Below are positions 63,745 through 64,000 of a stretch of 64,000 nt of DNA, piece after piece. This DNA is from Meconema thalassinum. Taxonomy: Eukaryota > Arthropoda > Insecta > Orthoptera > Tettigoniidae. The stretch is from the NCBI GenBank assembly GCA_946902985.2, contig OX336399.1:165522911-165586910 (forward strand), read 5' to 3'. The position numbers and the translations under genes are program-made. The stretch's first letter is position 1. Each line of letters begins with the position of its first letter. Below the pieces are notes generated by a model. It was not told the origin of the DNA. It ran no database searches and saw only the letters and a program-made list of their open reading frames with translations.

Positions 63745-64000
63745 ATTACCGACAGTAGTGGCTACGCTGGCTAAATGCAGCGTTAGGCCATGGGGCCAAG
63801 CTCTCTGCTGACTCTGTAGACGCGTGTGTTCGAGCCCCACCGTCGGTCGTCCTTGAAATGATTTTCCGTGGTTTCCCATTTTTCAACAACAGGCAAATGC
63901 TGGGACGGTACCTTCTAACAGGCCACGACCGCTTCCTTCCACAACCTTGCCCAGTTTCATTCATCTTCATCCATTCCATCTCTCATCCTGACGCGCAGGT
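63745..64000 (+). mobile_element. tRNA-derived SINE, cut by the window edge
   Basis: The head has AGTGGCTACGCTGGCTAAAT (A-box region) and GTGTTCGAGCCCCACCGTCG (B box). The body has TTTTCCGTGGTTTCCCATTT, GGCAAATGCTGGGACGGTAC and CACGACCGCTTCCTTCC, shared with the minus-strand SINEs at 13566 and 48921. The 3' end is beyond base 64000. Confidence 0.87.

Noticed and set aside
1..64000. CRISPR arrays, bacterial operons, riboswitches, rRNA genes
   Set aside because: None seen; the window is eukaryotic and the tandem arrays lack the regular short repeat and unique spacer structure of CRISPR.

Overview
This window looks like repeat-dominated intergenic DNA from a large animal genome, most likely an insect. 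The tRNA-headed SINE families (a shared body around a 'ccgtggtttccca' core), Penelope-, P-, Crypton- and Maverick-type remnants and the gypsy types would suit a polyneopteran such as a grasshopper, stick insect or cockroach; that is inference. I see no intact host gene, no rRNA and no free-standing tRNA gene. Almost every long reading frame is a transposable-element gene, most of them broken.

Layout. 1-7.4 kb: the 3' part of a Ty3/gypsy-type element (plus strand, cut by the window edge) and its long noncoding tail, which lies inside a dead Maverick/Polinton-type family-B DNA polymerase gene (minus strand, 7.4-11.9 kb). The same polymerase gene is split again by a 1.5-kb repeat with terminal hairpins (called family A here). 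11.8-12.6 kb: two tandem arrays. 12.74-14.61 kb: a P-element-like transposon with a THAP-domain exon, 38-bp inverted ends and a 7-bp target duplication. 14.9-15.8 kb: a minisatellite and the GIY-YIG end of a Penelope-like element. 16.2-19.6 kb: an unrecognised frame, repeats, a Tc1-like transposase tail and a SINE.

19.59-38.91 kb is the centrepiece, a four-layer nest that can be read base by base. A pogo-like DNA transposon (TA duplication) was hit by a nearly full-length LINE (17-bp duplication). One copy of that duplication was then hit by a 14.5-kb gypsy-type retrotransposon with exceptionally long 3.7-kb LTRs (4-bp duplication GTAG). Its 5' LTR was finally hit by a SINE (15-bp duplication). 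The gypsy element keeps open gag and pol frames, offset by +1 and overlapping inside the capsid region, plus a small coiled-coil frame directly after the pol stop.

39-47 kb: LINE fragments, SINEs, a 750-bp pure polypurine tract, and an internally deleted errantivirus-like gypsy element with its primer site and promoter LTR. 47-56 kb: LINE 3' ends, one of them split by a 4.6-kb hAT-type element with a perfect 8-bp duplication. 56-64 kb: two more family A copies, a Crypton-type tyrosine recombinase remnant, a Tigger-like element, a Helitron-like repeat and an edge-truncated SINE.

The genes form no host pathway; they are independent mobile elements. What the window offers is insertion order: many target duplications are intact, so relative ages can be read directly.
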